DNA of 64,000 bases, from NCBI RefSeq assembly GCF_004320535.1, contig NZ_SIHY01000001.1, positions 1,178,001-1,242,000 on the forward strand, in the 5' to 3' direction. The stretch's first letter is position 1, and each line of letters begins with the position of its first letter. This document shows positions 27,125 through 36,808 of the stretch, piece after piece. Source of the DNA: Arthrobacter sp. S41. GTDB taxonomy: Bacteria > Actinomycetota > Actinomycetes > Actinomycetales > Micrococcaceae. The translations under genes and the position numbers were made by a program. The notes under the pieces are model-generated. The model saw only the letters and a list, made by a program, of their open reading frames with translations. It was not told where the DNA came from and did not search any database.

Positions 27125-27985
27125 TTATGCGCGGCGGCGCTGCATTACTGCGTCTAAGTTCAGACGAGGCTTGGTGCTGGAAACCGAAAGGTCAGAGGCT
27201 GGCAAGGTGCCGGTCACTGGAGCAACGGTTTCCGCTACTGGAGCTTCAGGCTCCTTTGGTGCAGCTTCCTTAGTAGTCTCAGCACGCTTGGTAGCTACCG
27301 AAGTAACTGCCGCACGGTCTTCTGCGGAAACCTCGGTAGCCAAACGCTTGGCATCTTCCGAAGCCTTGAGGCTGATCTGCTTGCTTGGGCGTAATGGCTG
27401 TTCGGCAGGAAGTGGAGCCTTCTGAGTACGTACCGCAGGTGCTTCATTAGCTGTCTTCGCAGCCTGAGCGATGCGTTCGCTTGCTTCAACGTAGGTTGGC
27501 TTTGGCACGCGGGTTGGAACCCAAGTATCTGGCTGCTTCACGCCACCGTGACCGTGAGCTACGCGTAAAGCTTCGGCGCGAAGTTCATCAGCGGTGATGG
27601 CCGGTGCACGAAGTGCTGAGCCTGGACGAGCGTCAAAGACTTCTTCACCATCGTGCTTGCGTGCGATGACCTTGTTGGCAGCGTCTTCAAAGGCCGGGGT
27701 CTGCAGGGCCTTCTGGCGGGTTGCTTCAAGGTGATCAAGCAGCTTGCGGTTGCGGTCGCGTACAGCGAGCATTCGCAAGGTAGCGAAGGAAGCGACTGCG
27801 AGCAGCGCGAAAATTCCTACAGTGCCAAAGGAGAGAGAAGTGAACGGAGCCAAGATGACTCCGAGAACTGTTGCCAAAATTGCCAAGACACCGATCAGTG
27901 CAACGGACAACCGGCCATAGCGCACACGTATCTTGAGTTGGGACGCAGCATCTTTCTGCGAAGCGCTCTGGGACGTGCCAGCCAT
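27125..27985 (-). CDS. Hypothetical membrane protein, 286 aa
   Basis: Not recognised as a named family. Two membrane helices lie near residues 27-47 (VALIGVLAILATVLGVILA) and 52-72 (FGTVGIFALLAVASF), followed by a long Ala/Glu/Lys/Pro-rich cytoplasmic tail that looks largely disordered and ends in a basic NLDAVMQRRRA. The topology resembles small actinobacterial division- or envelope-associated proteins, but there is no direct evidence. It is expressed alone, with its own terminator. Confidence 0.75.
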   Translation of the reverse strand: MAGTSQSASQKDAASQLKIRVRYGRLSVALIGVLAILATVLGVILAPFTSLSFGTVGIFALLAVASFATLRMLAVRDRNRKLLDHLEATRQKALQTPAFEDAANKVIARKHDGEEVFDARPGSALRAPAITADELRAEALRVAHGHGGVKQPDTWVPTRVPKPTYVEASERIAQAAKTANEAPAVRTQKAPLPAEQPLRPSKQISLKASEDAKRLATEVSAEDRAAVTSVATKRAETTKEAAPKEPEAPVAETVAPVTGTLPASDLSVSSTKPRLNLDAVMQRRRA

Positions 27986-28165
27986 GTGGGTCCTCCATCA
28001 CCGATTGAGTCGGTCAAATCTCATAGAGTCGAATATGACTCTTTCATCTCAACCCTATGCAACCTTTCCTACGGTGACACGCACATATGTCGGTGTGTCT
28101 ATAAGTTTTCACCACGAATCGTCGCTTGAGTGAAGACCTCTGCGCGTAGTGATGCTAATTGTGCT

Positions 28166-28792
28166 TCATCGTTCGTAGATGCGTTCGAGCATCGTGGTGG
28201 AAAGCTCTTCACGGTTCAACGCAAAGGTACGATGATCCGCCCACGCACCATTGATATGCAGGAACGCCCGGCGCAGACCTTCATCCCTAAACCCCAGCTT
28301 TTCCACCACCCGAAGGCTTGCCGCGTTCTCCGGGCGAATGTTGATTTCCAGACGATGCAGATCCAAATCCTGAAAACAATGATCAATCACCAAAGCGCAG
28401 GCTTCAGGCATCAGACCGAAACCCGCGTGACTGCCATCGATCCAATAACCGATAGACCCACTGCGCGCCGCACCGTACTGAACTGAAGAAAGCGAGACCT
28501 GACCGATCAGCGGAGGCCGTGATTGACGAAGCTGCGGCAGAGCGATGGCCCAGGAATAGCCGCTGCCGTCACGTGCAGCTTCGTCCTTAGCGCGAATCAT
28601 CTGCGTATAGGTCATGGGTTCTGGCACACCCAAGGGACTGGTGGGGTCCCACGGTTTGAGCCATCGCGAGTTGGTGTAACGCAAGTTAAGCCACTCTCTC
28701 TCGTCGCGCAAAGTCAGCTGGCGCAACAGCAGTCGGTCCGAGGTCAATTCAGGAACCAGACGTGAGGCCCGAGGAGAGAAGAACATGAGCAC
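28166..28792 (-). CDS. RimJ/RimL-type GNAT acetyltransferase
   Basis: A 208-residue GNAT protein: ELTSDRLLLRQLTLRDEREW, then GSIGYWIDGSHAGFGLMPEA (acetyl-CoA loop), then LHRLEINIRPENAASLRVVE and KLGFRDEG. This is the ribosomal-protein or small-molecule N-acetyltransferase type. It is divergent from the 5-formyltetrahydrofolate cyclo-ligase gene. The Met two codons downstream is an alternative start. Confidence 0.85.
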   Translation of the reverse strand: MLMFFSPRASRLVPELTSDRLLLRQLTLRDEREWLNLRYTNSRWLKPWDPTSPLGVPEPMTYTQMIRAKDEAARDGSGYSWAIALPQLRQSRPPLIGQVSLSSVQYGAARSGSIGYWIDGSHAGFGLMPEACALVIDHCFQDLDLHRLEINIRPENAASLRVVEKLGFRDEGLRRAFLHINGAWADHRTFALNREELSTTMLERIYER

Positions 28793-28872
28793 ATCGTAAT
28801 ACCCGAATGCTCACTTGGCGTGCACCGTTGCGGGCCGGTTCCAATTCATTGCGTTTTGCGTAAGCTGTAAAT

Positions 28873-29487
28873 ATGACTGCCGATGCTTCGAAGAACCGAG
28901 ACGTAGAGAAGAAAGCTGTCCGCACCAAAATTCGGGCCGCTCGACAAGCTTTGGATCCTGCGACCCGGGAGGATCATGGCAAGCAGTTGGCAGCTACGGT
29001 CCTCGGCTATCTCACGCAGAGCACCGGCATCGTTCGAAAGGTCGCAGCTTACTGCTCCTCCCCCGGTGAGCCGGACACTTCAGTCTTATTAGATGCCTTG
29101 GTCAATGAGGGCATTGAAGTTTATCTGCCCATTTGTGAACCAGACTTCGCGTTATCTTGGGCTGCATACTCCCCGGGCATCGAGTTCCTACCTAGCGCTC
29201 AAGCACCTGTTCTGGAACCGGTGGGGCCACGCTTTGCCAATGACATCTTTGATGACATCAACACCATCATCATTCCGGCATTGGCCATTGACGCTCAAGG
29301 ACGTCGCCTTGGCCAGGGCGGTGGTTACTACGACCGGTTCCTGCCGTTGATCGAGGATTCACCGGTGCGTGTGGCTGCTGTGGTTTACGACAGCGAATTT
29401 GTTGACGAAGATGCCTTCCCTGTAGCTGAGCATGATCAGCCGGTGGATCTAGTTTTCACTCCTACGCAGGTGCATCAGATCCCGTAA
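28873..29487 (+). CDS. 5-formyltetrahydrofolate cyclo-ligase
   Basis: A 204-residue 5-FTHF cyclo-ligase (methenyltetrahydrofolate synthetase), converting 5-formyl-THF to 5,10-methenyl-THF with ATP. The N-terminal KKAVRTKIRAARQALDPATR, VYLPICEPDFALSWAAY and the glycine-rich GQGGGYYDRFL folate/ATP loop are diagnostic. The length is normal. No clear Shine-Dalgarno precedes the ATG. The SAF-domain gene follows about 85 bases later on the same strand. Confidence 0.94.
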   Translation: MTADASKNRDVEKKAVRTKIRAARQALDPATREDHGKQLAATVLGYLTQSTGIVRKVAAYCSSPGEPDTSVLLDALVNEGIEVYLPICEPDFALSWAAYSPGIEFLPSAQAPVLEPVGPRFANDIFDDINTIIIPALAIDAQGRRLGQGGGYYDRFLPLIEDSPVRVAAVVYDSEFVDEDAFPVAEHDQPVDLVFTPTQVHQIP

Positions 29488-29571
29488 AGGCAACAGGTCT
29501 GGATTACAGATTTACGCACAGTTCGTTTCCAATGCATCTGGGTATCAAAGACTCCACGCTTGCATTGGGGT

Positions 29572-30282
29572 ATGAGTTACTTCTCCAGAACTGTCACGGC
29601 GCCACGTCCTCCGGTCATACCTAAACCAAAAGTCCGCCCGGTGCGCACTCGTAGCGAACTCTTGCGTCGCTACCGCAAACCTTTAGCCATCGGGTTTGCA
29701 CTCTTGGCGTTGGCCGGCACACTCAATGTCTTTTCTTCAGGACAGCTCTCTCAACGTGAAGTTGTTGTTGTGTCCAGCGACATCGCTGCCGGCAGTGAAA
29801 TTTCGGCCAATCAGCTCACAGTGCAAACAGCACGATTAGACCCACAAGATAGCGAAGTCTTCGAGTCTGCTGACCGATTAGTTGGCCAGCGAGCCGCTGT
29901 GGGTTTGGATGCCGGAACGGTGGTGCGCAAGTATGCGTTGGTTGGGCCTCAGCTTCTTGCTGGGTCCATCGAGGGCACAGTGGCGGTACCTTTACGACTC
30001 AGTGATCCGGCGACAGTTTCGTTGCTTCATCCCGGTCAGATGGTGGACATTGTACTGACTACCGGGGATGGCTTTGACCAGGAAATTCAGTCACGGACCA
30101 TAGCCAAAGCTGTACCCGTTCTTTGGGTTCCGCAAAGTGCAACAAGTTCAGAATTTGGCATGCTCAACGGCGCCAGTGCAACGGGCGAAGGAATTATTGT
30201 GGTCGCTGCCGCCAGCAGTCTTTCTGATGATCTTTCCGGAGCGGTCTCTCGTGGCAAGGTCTCAGCGGTCTTAGTCAACTAG
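29572..30282 (+). CDS. SAF domain protein, CpaB/RcpC-like
   Basis: A protein of about 236 residues with a basic N-terminus, one membrane helix near 45-63 (IGFALLALAGTLNVFSS), and an extracytoplasmic SAF domain (REVVVVSSDIAAGSEISANQL, VGQRAAVGLDAGTVVRKYAL) followed by a CpaB/RcpC-type second part (HPGQMVDIVLTT). CpaB acts in Flp pilus assembly; no other pilus genes are near, so the role is uncertain. The start is doubtful: ATG 29572 has GGGG only one base upstream, and TTG 29560 lacks a site. Confidence 0.82.
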   Translation: MSYFSRTVTAPRPPVIPKPKVRPVRTRSELLRRYRKPLAIGFALLALAGTLNVFSSGQLSQREVVVVSSDIAAGSEISANQLTVQTARLDPQDSEVFESADRLVGQRAAVGLDAGTVVRKYALVGPQLLAGSIEGTVAVPLRLSDPATVSLLHPGQMVDIVLTTGDGFDQEIQSRTIAKAVPVLWVPQSATSSEFGMLNGASATGEGIIVVAAASSLSDDLSGAVSRGKVSAVLVN

Positions 30283-30289
30283 CTAAGGT

Positions 30290-30607
30290 TTAGCCCCAGT
30301 GTGGTGGCTTTTCGCGCTTCATGAGTTCAGCAAGATCTTCTTTGGAATCTCCCCAGCTACGCGGGTCCTGATCTTTGGCAACTAGATCTGCCAATGGATC
30401 GGTGGTGCGCTTGGACCGATTCGAAGTTGCTGGCGAGGAAGTTCCGTCAGCGGATTGACCCGTAGCTAGAGCACGGTCAACGGACGCTGAGCGCGGCACC
30501 GGTGTGTAACTTCCGGTGAGCTGAACACGCTGTTCAAGATGTTGTGATGGTGCGACAACGCGCGGTCGCTTACGGCGACCGCGCGTTGGTTCTTGCTCAG
30601 AAGTCAT
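30290..30607 (-). CDS. Small hydrophilic protein coupled to the helicase-like gene
   Basis: A 105-residue, Arg/Ser-rich, probably disordered protein of unknown function. The N-terminus RGRRKRPRVV is strongly basic and could bind nucleic acid; the C-terminus KEDLAELMKREKPPHWG is helix-forming. Its ATG overlaps the stop of the 1,414-residue helicase-like gene as TAATG, so the two are translated together and may work together. I know no named domain. Confidence 0.65.
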   Translation of the reverse strand: MTSEQEPTRGRRKRPRVVAPSQHLEQRVQLTGSYTPVPRSASVDRALATGQSADGTSSPATSNRSKRTTDPLADLVAKDQDPRSWGDSKEDLAELMKREKPPHWG

Positions 30608-33600
30608 TACTTCTTGGACTCCACCTGTTCGGCAGTCTCGCTGGCTGGAACCGGTGCCGGAGTGGTTGGCTCGGCTTCTGGTGCCACCTGCTCAGCTGGC
30701 GACTTAGCATCAGTTTCCTGTGCCTTGTTCTCACTCTTGTCTTCGCTCTTGGCCTCGACCTTAGCTTCAGCCTTCGGTTCCAACTTGGACTTAGCGGACT
30801 TAAGCAGCCCGCTCTTTTCCTTCGGCGCTTCGTCGGTGGTTACCTCACGGGCAGAGACCGGACGAGCGGCAGTCAGTGAACTGCGCGAGCTAGATTCCTT
30901 GGCTACTGCAGGAGTCGTAGGAGCCTTGAGCTGCAGGTAGGTAGCCAGACGTTCGGTGACTGATCCTGGATCGGTGAAGACGTCGATGGTCCACAGTGGG
31001 ACATAACGCCAACCGTGCTTCTCGAAGAATTCTGGGCGCAAGCGGCTACGCTCACGAACAGTGAGTTCCGCGTAGTGCTCGGTGCCGTCATAGACCACAG
31101 CAAGCGGACGGATGCCGCTTTCTGCCGCGTCAAAAACGTGAGCTGAAAGGTCAAGGACACCGCGGTAGTCCTCGGCAACAATCGCACCGCGTTCACGTAA
31201 ACGACGAGCCAAGTCAGAAACCAGCGGATCAAAGCGTGGGTTACGCATGGCGCTTACGCCCGAGTCCCCGGCCTGTACCCGACCGAACAGTTCAAAGAAC
31301 TGACGAGCGCCGCGGTACACGCGGTTCAGGTCAACGTCGTTGGGCAGCAAGCTGGAAACCAAGGTCATGCGGCTGCGCGAACGAGTCATCGCAGCAACAA
31401 AGAGCTGTTCTCCACCTTCGCGTGAGAGTGCACCAAATTCGTGCAGGATCTTACCGTGGGTGGTACGGCCGTAACCCCAAGCGAAGATTACCGCGTCACG
31501 GCGCAAGCCGATCAAACGATCCATGGTGGTCACCACGAATGGTTCCTGCTTTGAACGCAAGTAATCCATTGCGTACTTGTGGTTTGGTAGCTGCACTCGA
31601 ATTGCTTCAGCGATAGCTGCTGCATGGCTTCGGTTTGAGGCAATAACAGCCAAGGATTCTTCACCCTGGTTCTTGAAGTGCTCAAAGACCAAGTCAACAA
31701 TGCGGGCCACTTCAGCTGCCGTGGTCTGGACACCGTCTTCGCTGTTGACCAGCGAGCCGGTAGCGTCCGGAACATACTCACTACGCAACAGTGGCGAATT
31801 ACCACTGATGTTCACGGCCATTGGCAGACGTGAAATTGTTGAGTCGTAGTAGGTCGTGGACAGCTGCTCCACCAGACCTTCGTCGATCCCGCGGTAAACG
31901 GTGGACAACGAGCCTGAAACCAAAACCTTGTTCAATGCCGAGAGTGCAGAGACGTCCTGCTTGTGCTCAACAACGCGGGCGGTTGGATCCACGGAAACTT
32001 CAAAGCGCTTCGGGGCACCGAGCATTTCATCGCCAATGGCAATGACCTGACCGGAACGGCGAACGGCGTCAAGTACTTCACGCAAGGACAGGTAGTTGGC
32101 TTCGAGCAGGATGACTGCATCAAATTCTGCGTTTTCTGGCAGTGCGCTACCTAGCAGCAGTGGAGCCGAAACGATGACCGGAGTCAACGAGCTAGCAAGA
32201 GGAGCACCGAGTCGGAACAGCCCAGCGATAGTTGGGGTTCCGTCCTTGAGCATATTTCGCAGTGCGCGGGAACCGGCACGGTGGTCAGCTAGGGCAGCCT
32301 TCCAGTTACGCGACAGAGCCCAACGAATACGATCTGGTCCGGAAGCAATATGTGCACCGTCAGCCAGACGGTAATCTGCCTCGATCTTTTCCAGCTTGGA
32401 GCCATCGTTCATGGCCAGGAAGTCATCCCCGGAAATCATGGCATCCAGCACGGACTGCCACCAGGCAAGTTCCAGTTCGCTGTCTACGGCGTCCGTATCG
32501 ATTTCACGTTCGGCGAAGTCATCCAGCAGATCACCTAGACCAGCTTCGGTGAGCTGTTCGGAGATCAACGTGCGTTCTGGCAGTTCGCCCAAGTCTTCGC
32601 GGCGGTCAACCAATGCTGCAATAAGATCCAGCAACTCGGCAATCGGCATTTCGCGCAGGCGCGATCCAACGGAAGAAGGCAGCATGGTCGCAAGCTTATC
32701 GATGCGTGCACCAGCGTCGTGGTAGCCAGCTTCAACGTCCAACAGTCCACCTGGGACCTGTGGGTTGCGCTGGCTGGTGGCGATGGCGCGCCATGCATCA
32801 CGCTGGACAGAAACTGCCTGCAAGGCGGACTGCAGATCAGCGATGTGCATGCCCGGACGAACGTATTCCTTGGCAATCTTGCGCAGACGGGAACGGACAA
32901 TGGAGCCCATTTCCACGCCGTGCTCACGACGCCATGAGCTGGTCGCGGTAGCCGCGATCAAATCATCAATGTCGCCTTCAAAAATGTCTGATTCAAACTT
33001 ATCTAGCGAACCACGTACGGCCACCAGCAACTGCAGCTGGTCGCCCCACTTGTCGTAGCTGTCTTCCAGACGGATCTGTGACTGCTGAGCAATCTTCTCC
33101 ATGTGCTCATGAAGGATCGGCAGGTCGCGTCCCAAACCGCTGGCCAGGGACAAAGCCTGCTCTGTGGCTTCAGCGTTGCGCAGTGGAGCACCGTGCCATG
33201 GGCTGGTGGTGTGTTCCTTGGAGTAGGCGCCCAGCTGTGCCGCACGCTTAAGCTGTGCAGCTACGTGGCCGCGCTGACCCATGGAATCAAGCACCGAACG
33301 CTTCAGGCGCACCGTGGTGGAAGGCGCAGGTTCTAGAGCAGCTAGTCGAGCCAGCTCCTGCATCGCCTGGTATGGCGAGCAACCCCAACGGCTACGCACC
33401 GAATGCAACGACTTCACGTGTTCGTGCAAGGTGTGGCGGGAATCGCGCAGACGCTTGAACATCGTGCCCAGCTGCGGTTCGGTAGCCTGCTCATTGCGCA
33501 AAATAGCCTTGGTCAGCAAGGTGCGCAGGGAATCTGGATCCTCATTAGGTTCCAGCAAAAGGCTTCCGGCATCCAGCTTCTGATTAAACAGCTGAACAAA

Positions 33601-34851
33601 TTCTTCGGCGGCGGAGCGCTGTTCGGCAACAACCAGAACTCGCTTGCCCTGAGCCGCCAATAGTGCGGCAGCGTTCAGTGCGGTCTGGGTGGCACCGGTA
33701 CCGGCGGCAGCGTTAATTGCTACCGATTCTCCGGCGGAAATGTAGTCAAGCATTTTTGCTTGGGACTCATCAGCGTCCAGCAAGTACAACTCATCTTCTG
33801 GATCACGATCATCTGAAGACTTGGCCAGCGTGGTGTGGCCGGTGTGCACCTTGCGGGCCGAGGTTTCCTCGGTTGAGCTTGGCTGCTTGCGTGAGCGGGT
33901 GCTGTCCTTGAGGATATTGCGCACTCGGCCAAAGCGGGAGCCGGACTTTTCACCGTTGCCAGCTTCTTCAGTCTTGGACTCGTCAGCAGTAGTCGGCGTG
34001 GAAGCGGCAGCACTGTCGCCAGCAGTCTTGTCGGTGTCAGACTTGTTGATGGTGCCAGCAACGTTTGGCTTGGCAGCAACAAGTTTGGCTAGAGCTTCAG
34101 CTGTCTTGTTATCCGACGCGCTCTTAGCTTGCTTTTCGGATTCGTCATAACGGATCAGTGCTTCGATGACCGGGTGTGAGCCCGAAAGCTTTGCTGGATC
34201 AGCTGGGTCCATCAGTTCAGAGAAGGTGGAGAGCAACAGGCGGTGGCCTACAACAACGCCAGGAACCTCAGACATCTGCTGGCGCAGTGCATCCATGCCA
34301 CGAGCTGGATCAAAACGAGCGATGGAGTACGCAGCAGCATCAACGGCGTCGATATCTACCCGGGCTTCGTGGTCAGCTTCAAACTGACGGACAAAGGCAG
34401 GGGAAACGGTGGCGCGACCCACCAGCTGCAGGTCATAGTCATCAGCGTCTACGTGCTTAGTCAGCGTGATGCGGCCGAGCATAATTGGCGCCGATACTGG
34501 TTCGCTCTTACCGTCGTGGACTGCGCGCCAGTTGGCAACACCGGCGGCTAGGTAGCCGACATCGATGCCGCGCTCTTCCCATAGCTCATTGATCTTAGCG
34601 GCCAGGGCGCGCGCGGTACGGCGTGCGGTGGCGTACTGTTCTGCATCATGCAGCAGGGTGGACAGGCGCGTGCGCCGTCCGGCAAGAAATTGCGCCAGCC
34701 CCGAGGGGTTGGCGTGGGTGATATCGATGCTGTTGGACGTCGACGGAGCAAACCGCAAGGTGGTATCCGCACCAGCACTTTGTCCTAGGGATTTTACCCA
34801 GGTTGCTACCCGCTCGGAGGTAGCATTCTGTCCACTAGCCACGACAGTCAT
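30607..34851 (-). CDS. Large SF1 helicase-nuclease homologue with degenerate motifs
   Basis: About 1,414 residues. The central and C-terminal parts resemble DUF4011/AAA helicases: Walker A region NAAAGTGATQTALN (A387 where Lys is expected), motif II region DAVILLEANYLS (L916-E917 where DE is expected), IAIGDEMLGAPKRF, AWGYGRTTHGKILHEFG and the motif VI-like MTRSRSRMTL. A C-terminal REase_MTES_1575/Vsr-like segment reads GVLDLSAHV, VVYDGTEHY, and HGWRYVPLWTIDVF; the usual Glu before the CDG/YDG is Val. A low-complexity Lys/Glu/Ala tail follows. DNA-related scaffolding rather than ATP-driven unwinding is inferred. The start is uncertain: ATG 34851 has AAGGGA abutting; 34872 is the alternative. 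Confidence 0.8.
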   Translation of the reverse strand: MTVVASGQNATSERVATWVKSLGQSAGADTTLRFAPSTSNSIDITHANPSGLAQFLAGRRTRLSTLLHDAEQYATARRTARALAAKINELWEERGIDVGYLAAGVANWRAVHDGKSEPVSAPIMLGRITLTKHVDADDYDLQLVGRATVSPAFVRQFEADHEARVDIDAVDAAAYSIARFDPARGMDALRQQMSEVPGVVVGHRLLLSTFSELMDPADPAKLSGSHPVIEALIRYDESEKQAKSASDNKTAEALAKLVAAKPNVAGTINKSDTDKTAGDSAAASTPTTADESKTEEAGNGEKSGSRFGRVRNILKDSTRSRKQPSSTEETSARKVHTGHTTLAKSSDDRDPEDELYLLDADESQAKMLDYISAGESVAINAAAGTGATQTALNAAALLAAQGKRVLVVAEQRSAAEEFVQLFNQKLDAGSLLLEPNEDPDSLRTLLTKAILRNEQATEPQLGTMFKRLRDSRHTLHEHVKSLHSVRSRWGCSPYQAMQELARLAALEPAPSTTVRLKRSVLDSMGQRGHVAAQLKRAAQLGAYSKEHTTSPWHGAPLRNAEATEQALSLASGLGRDLPILHEHMEKIAQQSQIRLEDSYDKWGDQLQLLVAVRGSLDKFESDIFEGDIDDLIAATATSSWRREHGVEMGSIVRSRLRKIAKEYVRPGMHIADLQSALQAVSVQRDAWRAIATSQRNPQVPGGLLDVEAGYHDAGARIDKLATMLPSSVGSRLREMPIAELLDLIAALVDRREDLGELPERTLISEQLTEAGLGDLLDDFAEREIDTDAVDSELELAWWQSVLDAMISGDDFLAMNDGSKLEKIEADYRLADGAHIASGPDRIRWALSRNWKAALADHRAGSRALRNMLKDGTPTIAGLFRLGAPLASSLTPVIVSAPLLLGSALPENAEFDAVILLEANYLSLREVLDAVRRSGQVIAIGDEMLGAPKRFEVSVDPTARVVEHKQDVSALSALNKVLVSGSLSTVYRGIDEGLVEQLSTTYYDSTISRLPMAVNISGNSPLLRSEYVPDATGSLVNSEDGVQTTAAEVARIVDLVFEHFKNQGEESLAVIASNRSHAAAIAEAIRVQLPNHKYAMDYLRSKQEPFVVTTMDRLIGLRRDAVIFAWGYGRTTHGKILHEFGALSREGGEQLFVAAMTRSRSRMTLVSSLLPNDVDLNRVYRGARQFFELFGRVQAGDSGVSAMRNPRFDPLVSDLARRLRERGAIVAEDYRGVLDLSAHVFDAAESGIRPLAVVYDGTEHYAELTVRERSRLRPEFFEKHGWRYVPLWTIDVFTDPGSVTERLATYLQLKAPTTPAVAKESSSRSSLTAARPVSAREVTTDEAPKEKSGLLKSAKSKLEPKAEAKVEAKSEDKSENKAQETDAKSPAEQVAPEAEPTTPAPVPASETAEQVESKK

Positions 34852-34962
34852 TCCCTTCACTGAACCGACCATTTTCGGGCGCACTGCGGTGCAAATACGC
34901 CTCTTTCTAACGTAGTGCACCAAGCGCCCAGATCAGGGGTGCGAAACACGTTTTAACTGCGT

Positions 34963-35029
34963 GAAGCGGAACCGAAACTAGTGAGCAACGCCCTTTCGGG
35001 GTTACACGCCTGTTTGCAGGTTCCGCTTC
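34963..35029. repeat. Inverted repeat between guaA and the helicase-like gene
   Basis: GAAGCGGAACC (34963-34973) and GGTTCCGCTTC (35019-35029) are perfect 11-base arms around a 45-base loop that contains a CCC-TTTC-GGG mini-hairpin. It lies between the guaA stop and the next start. There is no T-run, so it may be a leader fold rather than a terminator. Confidence 0.4.
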
Positions 35030-35073
35030 CGATCCACAACAGTGATTTTGTGTGGATTAGCAGTGCTTAAGGA

Positions 35074-36660
35074 TTACTCCCACTCGATGGTTCCAGGTGG
35101 CTTGGACGTGACGTCCAGCACCACTCGGTTAACCCCATCGACCTCATTGGTGATGCGGTTGGAGATCTTCGAGAGCAGATCATAAGGCAGGTGCGACCAG
35201 TCGGCGGTCATGGCATCCTCAGAGGAAACCGGACGCAGCACGATTGGGTGACCGTAGGTACGGTGATCGCCCTGTACGCCTACCGAGCGAACATCGGCAA
35301 GCAGTACTACTGGCATCTGCCATACTTCGTTGTCCAAGCCTGCAGCGGTCAGTTCGGCGCGAGCAATCGCGTCGGCCTTGCGCAGGATGGACAGGCGTTC
35401 TTCATTCACCGAACCAATGATGCGGATACCCAAGCCTGGGCCAGGGAATGGCTGACGGCCAACAATTTCCTCTGGCAAGCCGAGCTCGCGGCCCACGGCG
35501 CGTACTTCATCCTTGAACAGGGTGCGCAGTGGTTCAACGAGTTCAAACTGCAGGTCCTCTGGCAAGCCGCCCACGTTGTGGTGGCTCTTGATGTTGGAGG
35601 TACCTTCGCCGCCACCGGATTCCACGATGTCCGGGTACAGGGTGCCCTGAACCAGGAACTTCACCGGCTCACCTTCGGAAGCTGCTTCAGCGATGATCGC
35701 TGCTTCAGCTGCTTCGAAGGCACGGATGAATTCGCGGCCGATGATCTTGCGCTTGGTCTCTGGATCAGAGACACCTTCCAAAGCGGTCAAGAAGCGTTCG
35801 CGCTCATCAGCGATGTACAGCTTGGCGCCGGTGGAAGCAACAAAGTCCTTCTCCACCTGCTCGGCTTCGCCTTCGCGCAACAGACCGTGGTTGACGAATA
35901 CACAGGTGAGCTGGTCACCAATGGCACGCTGTACCAGGGCTGCGGCAACTGCGGAGTCTACGCCGCCGGACAGACCACAGATGGCCTTGCCGGTGCCGAC
36001 CTGAGCACGGATGCGCTCGATCTGCTCTTCAGCGATGTTATCCGCGGTCCAGTCCCCTGCCAGGCCGGCACCGTTGTACAGGAAGTTTTCCAGTACATCT
36101 TGGCCGAACTCGCAGTGCTTAACTTCTGGGTGCCACTGCACACCGTAGAGGCGCTTGGCCTCGTTGGCGAAAGCGGCAACTGGTGCACCGGCGGTGGTGG
36201 CCAGTACTTCGAAGCCTTCTGGAGCTACCGAGACAGCGTCACCGTGGCTCATCCATACGGTAGGGGCCTGTGCGGCGCCTGCCAGGATGGAGCGTGCTTC
36301 GCCCTCAAAGTTGGTGGGGGTACGGCCGTACTCACGCAGGCCGGTTTCCGCCACGGTTCCGCCCAGAGCGTTGGCCATGGCCTGGAAGCCATAACAAATG
36401 CCCAAGACCGGTACGCCGGCTTCAAACAGGTCGGCCCCTACAGAGGGGGCACCATCGGCGTAAACGCTGGAGGGACCACCGGAAAGGATGATCGCTGCAG
36501 GGTTCTTGGCCAAAATGGCTTCAGTAGAAAGGGTGTGCGGAACGATCTCCGAGTACACACGGGCCTCACGTACGCGGCGAGCGATAAGCTGCGCGTATTG
36601 GGCCCCGTAGTCGACGACCAGAACCGGCTTATGTTCTGGATTGAGGGGAGCAGTAGTCAC
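35074..36660 (-). CDS. guaA: GMP synthase (glutamine-hydrolysing)
   Basis: A 528-residue GuaA converting XMP to GMP with glutamine and ATP. The class I amidotransferase domain (about 1-200) has [15 protein letters not shown], nucleophile Cys in [16 protein letters not shown], and His/Glu in [11 protein letters not shown]. The ATP pyrophosphatase loop is [15 protein letters not shown], and the C-terminal dimerisation domain ends PPGTIEWE. All catalytic elements are intact. It is on the same strand as guaB3 and guaB further along the window. Confidence 0.98.
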   Translation of the reverse strand: MTTAPLNPEHKPVLVVDYGAQYAQLIARRVREARVYSEIVPHTLSTEAILAKNPAAIILSGGPSSVYADGAPSVGADLFEAGVPVLGICYGFQAMANALGGTVAETGLREYGRTPTNFEGEARSILAGAAQAPTVWMSHGDAVSVAPEGFEVLATTAGAPVAAFANEAKRLYGVQWHPEVKHCEFGQDVLENFLYNGAGLAGDWTADNIAEEQIERIRAQVGTGKAICGLSGGVDSAVAAALVQRAIGDQLTCVFVNHGLLREGEAEQVEKDFVASTGAKLYIADERERFLTALEGVSDPETKRKIIGREFIRAFEAAEAAIIAEAASEGEPVKFLVQGTLYPDIVESGGGEGTSNIKSHHNVGGLPEDLQFELVEPLRTLFKDEVRAVGRELGLPEEIVGRQPFPGPGLGIRIIGSVNEERLSILRKADAIARAELTAAGLDNEVWQMPVVLLADVRSVGVQGDHRTYGHPIVLRPVSSEDAMTADWSHLPYDLLSKISNRITNEVDGVNRVVLDVTSKPPGTIEWE

Positions 36661-36753
36661 CGTTACAGTCTACGCGGTTCCCCGCGCGCGAAACAGCACG
36701 AGCACTGTCATCAGCGTCACCTAGGGCGTCACACAATAAAACCCACAATAAAA

Positions 36754-36788
36754 CAACGGGCGAACCAGATGATCTGGTTCGCCCGTTG
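36754..36788 (-). terminator. Terminator of the SURF1-DUF3817 unit
   Basis: A 16-17-base inverted repeat (36754-36770 with 36772-36788), followed in the minus direction by TTTTATTG. It lies about 20 bases beyond the DUF3817 stop at 36809. Confidence 0.85.
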
Positions 36789-36808
36789 ATAAATAATCTA
36801 GCTCGGCT

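Noticed and set aside
35191-36789. A 532-codon open frame antisense to guaA
   Set aside because: Same reason: complete overlap with GMP synthase and a composition-like translation without motifs.
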